A DNA stretch of 64,000 nt. It comes from DASPPM01 sp052143835. Lineage in GTDB: Bacteria; Pseudomonadota; Alphaproteobacteria; JACZXZ01. The notes below the pieces were generated by a model. It saw only the letters and a program-made list of their open reading frames with translations, searched no databases and was not told the DNA's origin. Positions 42,595-51,408 of this stretch are shown here, piece after piece. How positions within the stretch are numbered: the stretch's first letter is position 1; each line of letters opens with the position of its first letter. Where the stretch lies: NCBI GenBank assembly GCA_052143835.1, contig JBKQRV010000191.1:1-64000 (forward strand), written 5' to 3'. The position numbers and the translations under genes were made by a program.

Positions 42595-43599
42595 ATGCAA
42601 GCTCGTCAACTTGGTGCGAGGGGGCCGCGCGTCTCCGCCCTCGGTCTCGGCTGCATGGGCATGTCGGGCATGTACGGACCGGCCGACCGGAGGGAGAGCA
42701 TCGCCACCATCCACGCCGCACTCGAGGCCGGAATCACGCTGCTCGACAGCGGCGACTTCTACGGCATGGGCCACAACGAGATGCTGGTCGGTGAGGCGCT
42801 CAAGGGTGTCAAGCGCGAGGGCGCGCTTGTCAGCGTCAAGTTCGGAGCATTGCGCGATCCTGCGGGCGGTTGGACGGGTTACGACGCGAGACCCGCGGCG
42901 GTGAAGAGCTTCCTCGCCTATTCGCTCCAGCGCCTTGGCCTCGATCACATCGACATCTACCGCCCGGCCCGCCTCGATCCCAACGTGCCGATCGAGGAGA
43001 CGGTCGGCGCCATCGCCGAGATGGTCAAGGCGGGCTATGTGCGCTACATCGGCCTCTCCGAAGTCGGCCCCGAGACCATCCGCAGGGCTGCCGCCACCCA
43101 TCCGATCAGCGACCTCCAGATCGAATATTCGCTCATCTCGCGCGGCATCGAGGACGGCATTCTCGCGGCCTGCCGGGAGCTCGGCATCGGCATCTCCGCC
43201 TACGGCGTGCTCTCGCGCGGACTGATCGGCGGGTACTGGCGGAAAGACGCCTGCGGTCCCGGCGACATCCGCGCCTATATGCCCCGCTTCCAGGGCGGGA
43301 ACGTCGAGCGGAACCTGGCCCTCGTCGAGGCGCTGCGCAAGGCCGCGGAGGCCAAGGGTGCGACCGTGGCCCAGCTCGCCATCGCCTGGGTGGCGGCCCA
43401 GGGCGAGGACATCGTGCCGCTCATCGGCGCCCGCCGGCGCGACCGCCTCAAGGAAGCGCTCGGCGCGCTCGACGTGGCCCTCACGCCCGCGGACCTCAAG
43501 GAGATCGAAAAGGCCGTGCCCAAGGCTGCGGCCGCCGGCGAGCGCTACGCTCCCGCCCAGATGGCGCATCTCGACAGCGAGCGCGCGGGCCGCGGCTGA
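42595..43599 (+). CDS. Aldo/keto reductase of the YakC type, apparent loss of the catalytic His
   Basis: The ATG at 42595 follows AAGGAGCTCGGAA; an upstream ATG at 42568 has no ribosome site. The 334-residue product opens 'QLGARGPRVSALGLGCMGMSGMYG', has the catalytic Asp/Tyr pair in LLDSGDFYGMG, the Lys in VSVKFGAL and a C-terminal 'VPLIGARRRDRLKEALG' NADPH region. Where most relatives read YQHRVDP it has IYRPARLDP, so the usual His is missing. It probably still binds NADPH. The substrate is unknown and no close operon partner is seen. Confidence 0.87.
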   Translation: MQARQLGARGPRVSALGLGCMGMSGMYGPADRRESIATIHAALEAGITLLDSGDFYGMGHNEMLVGEALKGVKREGALVSVKFGALRDPAGGWTGYDARPAAVKSFLAYSLQRLGLDHIDIYRPARLDPNVPIEETVGAIAEMVKAGYVRYIGLSEVGPETIRRAAATHPISDLQIEYSLISRGIEDGILAACRELGIGISAYGVLSRGLIGGYWRKDACGPGDIRAYMPRFQGGNVERNLALVEALRKAAEAKGATVAQLAIAWVAAQGEDIVPLIGARRRDRLKEALGALDVALTPADLKEIEKAVPKAAAAGERYAPAQMAHLDSERAGRG

Positions 43600-43696
43600 G
43601 AGCGTCCCCGTTGTCGCCAGCGGATCGCGCGGTTTCGTAAAAGGGATCGGAGGTGTGCCGCCGAGAGTTACGCGAATGCGCTTAGCTGCGTTGATT

Positions 43697-44119
43697 TCAC
43701 GCGGCTCGTGCGCGCGGTGCCGACGATGACAAGCTGAGCAGCTCTCGCCACGTAGTCCCAAGCCGCTTTCGTTCCGCCTCGGCGGCCTTCGCCGCCGCCA
43801 GGATCTCGCCATCATGCGCACTGCCGAGCATCCCCAGGATGGCCACCAAGCGATCCTTCATCTCGCTGTGCGCAGCAGCGTCGGCGAGCATCCATTCGCC
43901 GTCGCGCGTGCGCCGCAAGACGCCTTCTTGCTGCAAACGATCGGCCGCCTTTCGCACGCTGGCGTAGACCGTCGGGGACGGTTGAGCGAACGGTGCCGCG
44001 ACTTCCCAGGCGAGAAGCTGCGTGGACAGGTGCCGCGTGCGGGTGAGGATGGCGATAATCGCGCATTCGACGCGATCGAATCCCGGTCCAATTCGGCTTG
44101 CGTTGAATCTATGGTTCAT
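43697..44119 (-). CDS. Small winged-helix-like DNA-binding protein
   Basis: The 140-residue product starts at the ATG at 44119. Residues 15-75 (VECAIIAILTRTRHLSTQLLAWEVAA...TVYASVRKAADRLQQEGVLRR) look like a winged helix: helix, helix-turn-helix, then a basic 'LRRTRDGEW' wing. The C-terminus has 'ILGMLGSAHDGEILAAAKAAEAERKRLGTTWRELL', a motif seen in small phage- or element-associated proteins of alphaproteobacteria, as I recall it. It may be a local regulator. An A/T palindrome lies about 225 bases upstream. No assignment to a named family is made. Confidence 0.6.
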   Translation of the reverse strand: MNHRFNASRIGPGFDRVECAIIAILTRTRHLSTQLLAWEVAAPFAQPSPTVYASVRKAADRLQQEGVLRRTRDGEWMLADAAAHSEMKDRLVAILGMLGSAHDGEILAAAKAAEAERKRLGTTWRELLSLSSSAPRARAA

Positions 44120-44607
44120 GATTCCTATCCGGCTTCCTGGCACGCCGTTCGGGCCCGGTCGGCGGCCTGGTGGGAAAATAAGCAAAAGCGGGGCCACAGC
44201 CCTCGCGTCCCCGGGGCGGGCCGGCGCCGGTGGCGGAGAAGGCACAAATTTTCGTTAGATCAATCTATTAGGGCACGCTGCCGGGGTCCGGACCAAGACC
44301 GAGGCGGCGCCAACGCTAGGGTCCCCGGACAGCCCGCCCTGCATTTTGCTGCAAAATCAGCTGCAAATCGCCAAGGCGGGGCCGGGGCGCGCTGGAGTTC
44401 GGCCAGGAGGTCGAGCACCTCGGCCTCTACCGAGACGTCGAGCGCACGCGTGGGCTCGTCGAGGAGCAGCTCTCAGCGAGAGCGCCTTTCCGGCAGGAGG
44501 GGGGCGGCACGGCGACCATCATTGTCTGAGCCATGAGTCGCTGTATCATGCCGCGCGGCCGAGAGGCCTGCGCAAATCGGCCGGGCGCCGGCGAAAGGAT
44601 CGTAGCG
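44120..44607. other. Gene-free stretch with an operator-like palindrome and an ABC ATPase remnant
   Basis: This divergent region (winged-helix gene left, serine hydrolase right) contains ATTTTGC-T-GCAAAAT at 44343-44357, followed by a near-repeat GCTGCAAATC. The decayed ATPase fragment at 44386-44472 is annotated separately. Otherwise nothing was recognised. The start of the serine hydrolase at 44608 is preceded by GAAAGGAT. Confidence 0.5.
44386..44472 (-). pseudogene. Fragment of a dipeptide-type ABC ATPase gene
   Basis: Read on the minus strand, 29 codons give E-LLLDEPTRALDVSV-EAEVLDLLAELQRA, the Walker B/D-loop region of a DppF-like ATPase. An in-frame TGA stands directly before it. Similarity breaks off after it. 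Over 81 aligned bases it differs at 10 positions from the intact gene at 46066-46833 (around 46275-46358), about 88% identity. It is a relic of a duplicated or replaced ABC gene on the far side of the serine hydrolase. Confidence 0.8.
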
Positions 44608-46023
44608 ATGGACCGATGGCTTGGCAGCGCGCTCGATTACATCTCGCGCTGGCTCGAATTCCAGATGCGCATGTCGCAGCAGCCGGGCTGCATCATCGCG
44701 GTCGCGCATCGGGGTGCGATCGTGCTGGAGCGCGCGTTCGGCACCGCCAATCTGGCGACCGGCGAGGCCCTCACCCCACGCCACCGCTTTCGCGTCGCCT
44801 CGCACTCGAAGAGCTTCACGGCGGCGGGAATCCTGAAGCTGCGCGAGCAAGGCAAGCTCAAGCTCGATGATCGGGCCGGGCAATTCGTCACCGGTCTCAA
44901 CTCGGCCGTCGCGCGCGTGACGATCAGCCAACTTCTATCCCATAGCGCCGGACTCATTCGCGACGGCAGCGATGCCGGTCAGTACCTCGATCGGCGTCCG
45001 TTCTTTAGCGCCCGCGAGCTCAGAGCTGACCTCAAGGCGCCTCCGACGATCGCGCCCAATACGCGCTTCAAGTATTCCAATCACGGTTACGGTCTGCTGG
45101 GATTGATCATGGAGGCCATCGCGGACGAACCCTACCGCACATGGATCAAGCGCGAGATCGTCGATGCCGTCGGCCTCAAGGAGACAACGCCCGATATGCC
45201 GCTGCCTCGCGGCGTGCCCTTTGCGCGCGGCCACACCGGCCGAGTGCTGCTCGGATGGCGCCTGACCATCCCGGGCGATTTCGAGACGCACGCGATCTGC
45301 CCGGCCGGAGGATTCGTCAGCACGGCCGCGGATCTCGCGCGCTATTTTGCACAGCTCTCCCCCAAGGCGCGAAAAAGCGTGCTCTCGGTCGCGAGCCGGC
45401 GTGAAATGGTGCGCCGGCAGTGGCGAAACCCCCATTCCAGCATCGAGCAATTTTATGGCCTCGGCACGGTCAGCGGCTCGCTGAATGGCTGGGACTGGTT
45501 CGGCCATTCGGGCGGCCTGCAAGGCTATATCTCCCGCACCTGCGCACTCCCCAAACAGGATCTGACGATCTCGGTGCTCACCAACGCGATCGATGGCTGG
45601 GCCGGCTTGTGGGTCGACGGGTCGATCCATATTCTGCGAGCCTATGCGCAGAACGGTGCGCCCACGCGCAAGGTCAAGGATTGGGGCGGGCGCTGGTGGA
45701 CGCTATGGGGTGCCGTCGATCTCTTGCCGATGGGCAACAAGGTGGTGGTGGTCGGACCCGGATTCTTGAACCCGCTGCTCGATGCAAGCGAGATCGAGAT
45801 AACCGGCCGGAACGCCGGGCGGATCGCGTTGGCCAACGGCTACTCCAGCCATGGAGAGCCGGTTCGTTGCGCGCGCGCGAAGTCGGGCAAGATCGTCGAG
45901 ATCCGGCTCGGCGCCACCAAGCTTCTGCCGGCGGCCAAGGTGGCGCGCGAAATCGAAGCGCGTTACGCGAAACGAACCATCCGCAGGCCTCGACATATCA
46001 GCAGCAAGCGTCCAGCTCCTTGA
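44608..46023 (+). CDS. Serine hydrolase, beta-lactamase/D-aminopeptidase (S12) family
   Basis: The 471-residue product is taken from the ATG at 44608. It has the SxxK motif SHSK (Ser65, Lys68), the YxN motif YSN (Tyr156, Asn158) and an HSG triad (GHSGGLQGY), so the penicillin-binding-protein active site is complete. No signal peptide is visible, suggesting a cytoplasmic enzyme. A C-terminal domain of about 130 residues (DLLPMGNKVVVVGPGFLNPLL...) is a beta-rich extension as in D-aminopeptidase-like members. It lies beside a dipeptide ABC operon and alanine racemase, which suits hydrolysis of D-residue peptides or amides. Confidence 0.85.
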   Translation: MDRWLGSALDYISRWLEFQMRMSQQPGCIIAVAHRGAIVLERAFGTANLATGEALTPRHRFRVASHSKSFTAAGILKLREQGKLKLDDRAGQFVTGLNSAVARVTISQLLSHSAGLIRDGSDAGQYLDRRPFFSARELRADLKAPPTIAPNTRFKYSNHGYGLLGLIMEAIADEPYRTWIKREIVDAVGLKETTPDMPLPRGVPFARGHTGRVLLGWRLTIPGDFETHAICPAGGFVSTAADLARYFAQLSPKARKSVLSVASRREMVRRQWRNPHSSIEQFYGLGTVSGSLNGWDWFGHSGGLQGYISRTCALPKQDLTISVLTNAIDGWAGLWVDGSIHILRAYAQNGAPTRKVKDWGGRWWTLWGAVDLLPMGNKVVVVGPGFLNPLLDASEIEITGRNAGRIALANGYSSHGEPVRCARAKSGKIVEIRLGATKLLPAAKVAREIEARYAKRTIRRPRHISSKRPAP

Positions 46024-46065
46024 CCCCACGCCGCGGTCTCCTACTGAGAACCGCCTTCGACCCCT

Positions 46066-46833
46066 TCACGCCGACTTGGCCACCTCCGGGTCTTCGAGCT
46101 CGAGGCTGAGCGCGCGGAGCGCTGCGGTGTGGGGATGGCGCGTGCGGCCCGCGCGCAGGTCGTCGGTGGAGAGAAGCTCGACGAGCTCGCCCTCCTGCAT
46201 GACGCCGATCTCGCTCGCGAGATGCGCCACCACCGCGAGGTTATGGCTCACCATGATGTAAGTGAGGCCGTGCGCGCGCTGCAGCTCGGCGAGGAGGTTC
46301 AGCACCTCGGCCTGCACCGAGACGTCGAGGGCACTCGTGGGCTCGTCGAGCAGCAGCACCTCCGGCTCCGCCATCAGCGCGCGCGCGATCGCCACGCGCT
46401 GGCGCTGGCCGCCCGAGAGCTGATGGGGGAAGCGGAAGCGCACCGCGGGTGCTAAGGCCACCTCGGCGAGCGCGCGGCGGATGCGCGCGTCCACATCGCC
46501 CATGCCGTGGACCAGCAAGGGCTCGGAGAGCATGCGGTCGACGGTCTGGCGCGGATGGAGGGAGCCGTAAGGGTCCTGGAACACCATCTGCACGCGGCGG
46601 AAGAAGTCCTTGCTGCGTTGGGGCTCTTGCCGCACGCCCGCGATCGCGATCTCGCCCTCCCATTCGCGGTTGAGGCCAGCGAGTGCCCTCAGCACGGTGG
46701 ATTTGCCCGACCCACTCTCGCCCACGAGCCCGAAGCTCGCCCCGCTTGCCACGCGGAAGCCGATGCCTTTCACTGCCACCACGCTGCCGAAGCGGACGCG
46801 GAGGCCGCTCACCTCGATCATGGACCGAGCCAT
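46066..46833 (-). CDS. dppF: Dipeptide/oligopeptide ABC transporter ATP-binding protein (DppF-like)
   Basis: The 255-residue product starts at the ATG at 46833, overlapping dppD by 16 bases. It has Walker A GESGSGKST, Q-loop 'MVFQDPYGSLHPRQTVDRMLSEPL' (the PYGSLxPR signature of the Dpp/Opp family), the signature LSGGQRQR, Walker B LLLDEPTSALDVSVQAEVLNL and the switch His VSHNLAVV. It ends without the long zinc/Fe-S tail found in some DppF. It is the last gene of the operon. Confidence 0.92.
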   Translation of the reverse strand: MARSMIEVSGLRVRFGSVVAVKGIGFRVASGASFGLVGESGSGKSTVLRALAGLNREWEGEIAIAGVRQEPQRSKDFFRRVQMVFQDPYGSLHPRQTVDRMLSEPLLVHGMGDVDARIRRALAEVALAPAVRFRFPHQLSGGQRQRVAIARALMAEPEVLLLDEPTSALDVSVQAEVLNLLAELQRAHGLTYIMVSHNLAVVAHLASEIGVMQEGELVELLSTDDLRAGRTRHPHTAALRALSLELEDPEVAKSA

Positions 46834-47648
46834 GACGGATCGCGCTTGAGGACGGCGAGCTGGCGCTTCGGCCGCGCCAGGCTGGGTAGGCAATCGAGGA
46901 GCCCGCGCGTATAGGGATGCTCGGCGCGCGCGAGGGATGCGGCGTTGCACTCCTCGAGCACGCGGCCGCCGTACATCACCAGCACGCGGTCGCAGAAATG
47001 CGAGACCAACGGCAGGTCGTGGCTGATCAGGATGAGGGCCATGCCGCGGCGCGACACCAGGGCCTCGATGAGGCGCAGGATCTCCGCCTGCACCGTGGCA
47101 TCGAGCGCACTCGTGGGCTCGTCGGCGATGAGGAGCTCGGGGTCGGGTGCGAGCATCATCGCGATCATCACGCGCTGGCCCATGCCGCCGGAGAGCTCGT
47201 GGGGATAGGCGGCGGCGACGCGCTTGGGGTCGCGGATCTGCACCTGGGCCAAAAGATCGATCGCGGCCCCGTGCGCCGCGCGGCTCGTGCCGCCGCGATG
47301 GGCGCGCCAGGCCTCGGCGATCTGGGCACCCGCCGTCATCACCGGGTTCAACGAGAACTTCGGGTCCTGGAGGATGAGGCCCGCGCGCTTGCCGCGGATG
47401 CGGCGGAGCGTGCGCTCGTCCGCCTCGAGGAGGTCGATGCCGTCGAATTCCAGCCGATCGGCCTCGAGCTTGGCCTGGCGCGGCAGCAGGCGCAAGAGCG
47501 CGCGCGCGGTCAGCGTCTTGCCCGAGCCGGATTCGCCGACGATGCCGAGCTTCTCCTCGCCCAAGGTGAAGGAGACGCCGCGCACGGCCTCGACCGTCCC
47601 CTGGGCCGAGGGAAAGGCGATGCGCAGGTTGCGGACGATCACTTCCAC
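46818..47648 (-). CDS. dppD: Dipeptide/oligopeptide ABC transporter ATP-binding protein (DppD-like)
   Basis: The 276-residue product is taken from a GTG at 47648, 5 bases after dppC. Walker A GESGSGKTL, 'GLILQDPKFSLNPVMTAGAQIAEAW', the signature ELSGGMGQR (typical of DppD), Walker B LLIADEPTSALDATVQ and SHDLPLV are present. The C-terminal 'HPYTRGLLDCLPSL' is the DppD/OppD hallmark. It pairs with DppF to energise DppBC. Confidence 0.92.
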   Translation of the reverse strand: MEVIVRNLRIAFPSAQGTVEAVRGVSFTLGEEKLGIVGESGSGKTLTARALLRLLPRQAKLEADRLEFDGIDLLEADERTLRRIRGKRAGLILQDPKFSLNPVMTAGAQIAEAWRAHRGGTSRAAHGAAIDLLAQVQIRDPKRVAAAYPHELSGGMGQRVMIAMMLAPDPELLIADEPTSALDATVQAEILRLIEALVSRRGMALILISHDLPLVSHFCDRVLVMYGGRVLEECNAASLARAEHPYTRGLLDCLPSLARPKRQLAVLKRDPSWLGP

Positions 47649-47653
47649 CGCGC

Positions 47654-48562
47654 TCAGCCTTGCTTGGGATCGAGCACGTCGCGCAAGCCGTCGCCCAAAA
47701 GATTGAAGGCGAGGGAGGCCACGAAGATGGCGATGCCGGGCGCGATCGGCACCCACCAGGCATCGAGAATCTCGCCGCGCGTGGTGGCGATCATGGTGCC
47801 CCATTCCGGCATCGGCGGCTGGGCGCCCATGCCGAGAAAACCCAGCCCCGCCGCGGTCAGGATGATGCCGCTCATGTCGAGGGTGACGCGCACGATGAGG
47901 GAGGAGACGCACAAGGGGGCGATATGGCGGAGCACGATGCGCGCCGCCGAGGCGCCGCTCAAGCGCACCGCGGCGATGAAGTCGCTGTTGCGGATGGTGA
48001 GCGTCTCGGCGCGCGCGAGCCGGGCATAGGGCGGCCAGGCGGTGAGCGCGATCGCGATGATGGCGCTGGTGATCCCGGGCTTGAGCGCCGCCACGAAGGC
48101 GAGTGCCAGGATGAGCCGCGGAAAGGCGAGAAAGATGTCGGTGAGCCGCATCAGCGCGCGGTCGGCGAAGCCGCCGGCATAGCCCGCGACCGTGCCGACC
48201 GCGAGGCCGAGCGGTGCCACCAGCACCATGATCGCCACCACCATGCCGAGCGTGATGCGGCCGCCGTAGAGCAGGCGCGAATAGAGGTCGCGCCCGACCT
48301 CGTCGGTGCCGAGCCAATGCTCGGCCGAGGGTGCTGCGTAACGCTGGGTGAGATCCTGGGCGGCCGGCTCGTGCGTCGCAAGGAGGGGGGCTGCGAGAGA
48401 GACGAGGATCAAGACGAGGCCTGCTGTCAGCCCCGCGATCGCGAGATGATTGCGCCGGAGCTGGAGCCAGCCGCGAAAGAAGCGGCCGAGCGAGGCCTGG
48501 CGGCGCGATTCGGGCGCGTCACTCAGGAGCCAGGCGGCGAGGGCGCTCATGGTTCCGCTCAC
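47654..48562 (-). CDS. dppC: Dipeptide/oligopeptide ABC transporter permease (DppC-like)
   Basis: The 302-residue product starts at a GTG at 48562 overlapping the dppB stop (GTGA); an ATG four codons later is an alternative. It has an N-terminal cytoplasmic stretch, a helix (LAIAGLTAGLVLILVSLAAPLLA), then 'HWLGTDEVGRDLYSRLLYGGRITL', the DppC/OppC signature. The EAA loop is 'AAVRLSGASAARIVLRHIAPL'. It is the second half of the peptide channel. Confidence 0.92.
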   Translation of the reverse strand: MSGTMSALAAWLLSDAPESRRQASLGRFFRGWLQLRRNHLAIAGLTAGLVLILVSLAAPLLATHEPAAQDLTQRYAAPSAEHWLGTDEVGRDLYSRLLYGGRITLGMVVAIMVLVAPLGLAVGTVAGYAGGFADRALMRLTDIFLAFPRLILALAFVAALKPGITSAIIAIALTAWPPYARLARAETLTIRNSDFIAAVRLSGASAARIVLRHIAPLCVSSLIVRVTLDMSGIILTAAGLGFLGMGAQPPMPEWGTMIATTRGEILDAWWVPIAPGIAIFVASLAFNLLGDGLRDVLDPKQG

Positions 48563-49599
48563 CTTACGCGCGGATCGAGGAGACGATAGGCGAGATCGGC
48601 GAGGAGATTGAGCCCGACATAGACCGAGCCGATGACGAGGGTGGCGCCGAGCACGGCGTTCATGTCCGCGTTCAAGAGCGAGCCGGTGAGATAGAGCCCG
48701 ATCCCCGGCCAGCTGAACACGGTCTCGGTGAGCACGGCGCCCTCAAGCAGGCCGGCATAGGCAAGGACGATCACGGTGATGAGCGGCACCATGATGTTGC
48801 CGAAGGCGTGGCGCCAGAGGATGCGCGCGTCCGAGAGCCCCTTGGCCCGCGCGGCGACGATATACTCGCCGGCGAGCGCCTCGAGCATGAAGGCGCGCGT
48901 CATGCGCGTGATGATCGAGAGGCTGAAATAGGCGAGCACGAGGGCCGGCTGGGCGAGATGGGCGAGCGCGTCCCAGAAGGCGTCCCAATCGCCGGCGAGG
49001 GCCGCATCGAGGACGCGCATCCCGGTCACCTCCCTGACCATGCCCTCGAAGAGCACGTCCTGCTGACCGGTGCCGGGAGCGATGCCGAGCTTGACGTAGA
49101 AGAAGAGGAGGCAGAGCAGGCCGAGGACGAAGATCGGCACCGACTGGCCGGCGAGGCTCACCACCCGCACGGCATGGTCGAAGCGCGAGCCCTGGTAGCG
49201 CGCGGCGAAGACGCCGAGCGGCACGCCGAGGAGGATCGCGATGAAGATCGCGGTGGTGGCAAGCTCGAGGGTAGCCGGGAAGAAGGTCGCGATGTCCGTG
49301 GTCACGGACCGCGAAGTCATCACCGAGTTGCCGAGGTCGCCGCGAGCGAGATGCTCGAGGTAGATCCAGAACTGGACGGGGAGCGGCTTGTCGAGCGCCA
49401 GCTCCGCGCGCACGCGGGCGATCACGTCGGGCGGGGCGTGATCGCCCACGATGGCGATCACCGGATCGATCGGCATGGCGCGGCCGATCAGGAAGGTCAC
49501 CAGGATGAGCCCGAACAGCGTGATCGGCACGCTGGCGAGGCTCGACAGCGAGGCACGGAAGCGGGCCGGCAGGCGGCCCGCATCGCTCGTGCCGCTCAC
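48559..49599 (-). CDS. dppB: Dipeptide/oligopeptide ABC transporter permease (DppB-like)
   Basis: The 346-residue product starts at a GTG at 49599 overlapping the binding-protein stop (GTGA). It has the DppB layout: 'FGLILVTFLIGRAMPIDPVIAIVG' first helix, 'FWIYLEHLARGDLGNSVMTSRSV', 'LPALVLAYFSLSIITRMTRAFMLE'-type helices and the EAA loop 'AARAKGLSDARILWRHAFGNIMVPL'. It forms the channel with DppC. Confidence 0.92.
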   Translation of the reverse strand: MSGTSDAGRLPARFRASLSSLASVPITLFGLILVTFLIGRAMPIDPVIAIVGDHAPPDVIARVRAELALDKPLPVQFWIYLEHLARGDLGNSVMTSRSVTTDIATFFPATLELATTAIFIAILLGVPLGVFAARYQGSRFDHAVRVVSLAGQSVPIFVLGLLCLLFFYVKLGIAPGTGQQDVLFEGMVREVTGMRVLDAALAGDWDAFWDALAHLAQPALVLAYFSLSIITRMTRAFMLEALAGEYIVAARAKGLSDARILWRHAFGNIMVPLITVIVLAYAGLLEGAVLTETVFSWPGIGLYLTGSLLNADMNAVLGATLVIGSVYVGLNLLADLAYRLLDPRVR

Positions 49600-51203
49600 G
49601 CCTTCGTAATCGGCGCGTAGCGGGTGTAGTCGGGCAGGACGCCCAGCGAGATGCCGGAGACGCCCTTGCGCATCACCGCGATCTCGACGTTCTGCAGCAT
49701 GAAGGCGAAGGGTGCGCGCTGGAAGAAGTCGCGCTGCAGCTTGGCGTACATCTCCATGCGCTTCTTGGTGTCGAGCTCCTTGACCGCGGCGTCCACGAGG
49801 TCGGTCATCTCCTTGTCGAAGAAGTGATAGCGCCAGGCGACGCTCTTCAGCTTGGTGGCGTCCGAATCGTCGGTGTTCTGGCAGAAGGCCTGGGCGTTGG
49901 AATGCGCGTCGAGGAAGTCCGGAAACCAGGTGAGCATCGCCAGCTGCTGCTGGCGCGCGCGGGTCTTGCTGATCACCTGCTTCTGCTCGCCGGCGAGGAG
50001 CTGCACCTTGACCCCGATCGCCGCGAGATCGGCCTGCACGGCCTGGGCGATCTCGGGATAGGGCGTCTTGGCGAAGTGATCGAGGGTGACGGAGAAACCG
50101 TCGGGATAGCCCGCCTTGGCGAGGAGCGCCTTGGCCTTGGCCACGTCCTTCTTGAAAGGATTGTCGGCGACCGCACCCGGGATGCCCTTGGGCAGGAAGG
50201 ATTGCCACACGCTCCACAGATTGGGCGTGATGTTCTTGGCAATCGCCTCGTAGTCGATCGCCGTCTTGATCGCCTGCCGCGCCTCGGCCTTCTGGAGCTG
50301 GGGCACGCCCATGTTCATGCCGATATACATCGAGGTGAGCTGCGCCCGCCGCGCCAGGGTGTAGTCCGGCTTGTTGAGCACCAGCTTGAGCTGGTCGGAG
50401 ACGAGGTCGCGCGCGATATCGACGTCGCCCTTCTGCAGCGAGAGCAGCTGGGCTGAGGGATCGGCCACGTGGCGGATCACCACCCGCGGGACGTGCGGCT
50501 TGGTCGCCGCGTGGGGGTTGGTCTCGAGGATGATGTGGTCGCTCGCCTTCCACTCCACCAGGCGGTAGGAGCCGGCGCCGGCGCTGTGCATCTTGAGCCA
50601 GGCGTTGCCGAGGTCGCCGTTCACCTGGTTGGCGAGCACGGTCGCCTTCTCGACCACGCAGCCGCAGCTCGCAGAGAGGCAGTAGAGCACGAAGCTCGTC
50701 GCCTGCACGATCGGCAGCTTGAGCTCGAGGGTGTATTCGCTCGTGGCGCGCACCATCTGCTCGACGTTGTCGGCGGTCAGGCCGAACTGGGTGATGATGA
50801 AGCCGGGCGTCTTGTTCATCTTCACCACGCGCTGCAGGCTGAAGGCGGCGTCCTCGGCGGTGAGGGGCTTGCCGGACTCGAACAACACCCCGTGCCTGAT
50901 GTGGAAGGTGAAGACGGCGCCGTCCTTGGACACCTCCCACTTCTCGGCCAAATCGCCGACCAGCCGGTCGCCGCCTGCGGGGTCCGGGATCACCAGCTTG
51001 CGGTAGAGGTTGCCGCAGCCCTCGTTGTTGGAGAACTCGTAGGATTCCGCGGGATCGAAGGCGCCGATGATGTCGTCGATCTGCTTCGCCATTGCCACGA
51101 TGTTGCGCGGCGTGGCGGCGCGGGCGCCGCTGAAGATGGCGGGGGCTGCCAACGGCACCGCCGCAGCGGCGGCCGAAGCCAGAAGCGTGCGTCGAGTCAG
51201 CAT
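49596..51203 (-). CDS. dppA: Dipeptide-type periplasmic solute-binding protein (family 5)
   Basis: The 535-residue product starts at 51203, 6 bases after AGGGAGG; longer readings begin before the promoter. The leader LTRRTLLASAAAAAVPLAAPAIFSGARA is twin-arginine-like. The family-5 fold includes 'RLVGDLAEKWEVSKDGAVFTFHIRHGVLFESGKPLTAEDAAFSLQRVVK' and the C-terminal 'YAKLQRDFFQRAPFAFMLQNVEI'. It is the receptor and first gene of the five-gene Dpp operon. Confidence 0.92.
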   Translation of the reverse strand: MLTRRTLLASAAAAAVPLAAPAIFSGARAATPRNIVAMAKQIDDIIGAFDPAESYEFSNNEGCGNLYRKLVIPDPAGGDRLVGDLAEKWEVSKDGAVFTFHIRHGVLFESGKPLTAEDAAFSLQRVVKMNKTPGFIITQFGLTADNVEQMVRATSEYTLELKLPIVQATSFVLYCLSASCGCVVEKATVLANQVNGDLGNAWLKMHSAGAGSYRLVEWKASDHIILETNPHAATKPHVPRVVIRHVADPSAQLLSLQKGDVDIARDLVSDQLKLVLNKPDYTLARRAQLTSMYIGMNMGVPQLQKAEARQAIKTAIDYEAIAKNITPNLWSVWQSFLPKGIPGAVADNPFKKDVAKAKALLAKAGYPDGFSVTLDHFAKTPYPEIAQAVQADLAAIGVKVQLLAGEQKQVISKTRARQQQLAMLTWFPDFLDAHSNAQAFCQNTDDSDATKLKSVAWRYHFFDKEMTDLVDAAVKELDTKKRMEMYAKLQRDFFQRAPFAFMLQNVEIAVMRKGVSGISLGVLPDYTRYAPITKA

Positions 51204-51231
51204 GATGGCCTCCCTGTGTCGCTTTAGCGCC

Positions 51232-51260
51232 ATTATAGCCAAGGTTGTGCGCCGCACCAA
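51232..51260 (-). promoter_or_regulatory. Strong sigma70-type promoter of the dipeptide ABC operon
   Basis: On the minus strand TTGGTG (51260-51255), a 17-base spacer and a perfect TATAAT (51237-51232) lie 29 bases before the ATG at 51203. This is the best promoter match in the window. It places the transcription start near 51225 and leaves a leader of about 20 bases. Confidence 0.8.
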
Positions 51261-51408
51261 TAGCCTCGCTGCCTGTTGCCGGGCGCCCGCCGTGAGCCAA
51301 GGCGCTGCGGCCCTCCTCATCGAGGTGGCGACGCCTGCCTTCCTATGCGAGTAAAGTCATGTCCGCCTTTGGGGAAGACGGGGTGTGTTGAGAGCGAGCG
51401 CAAGCACC

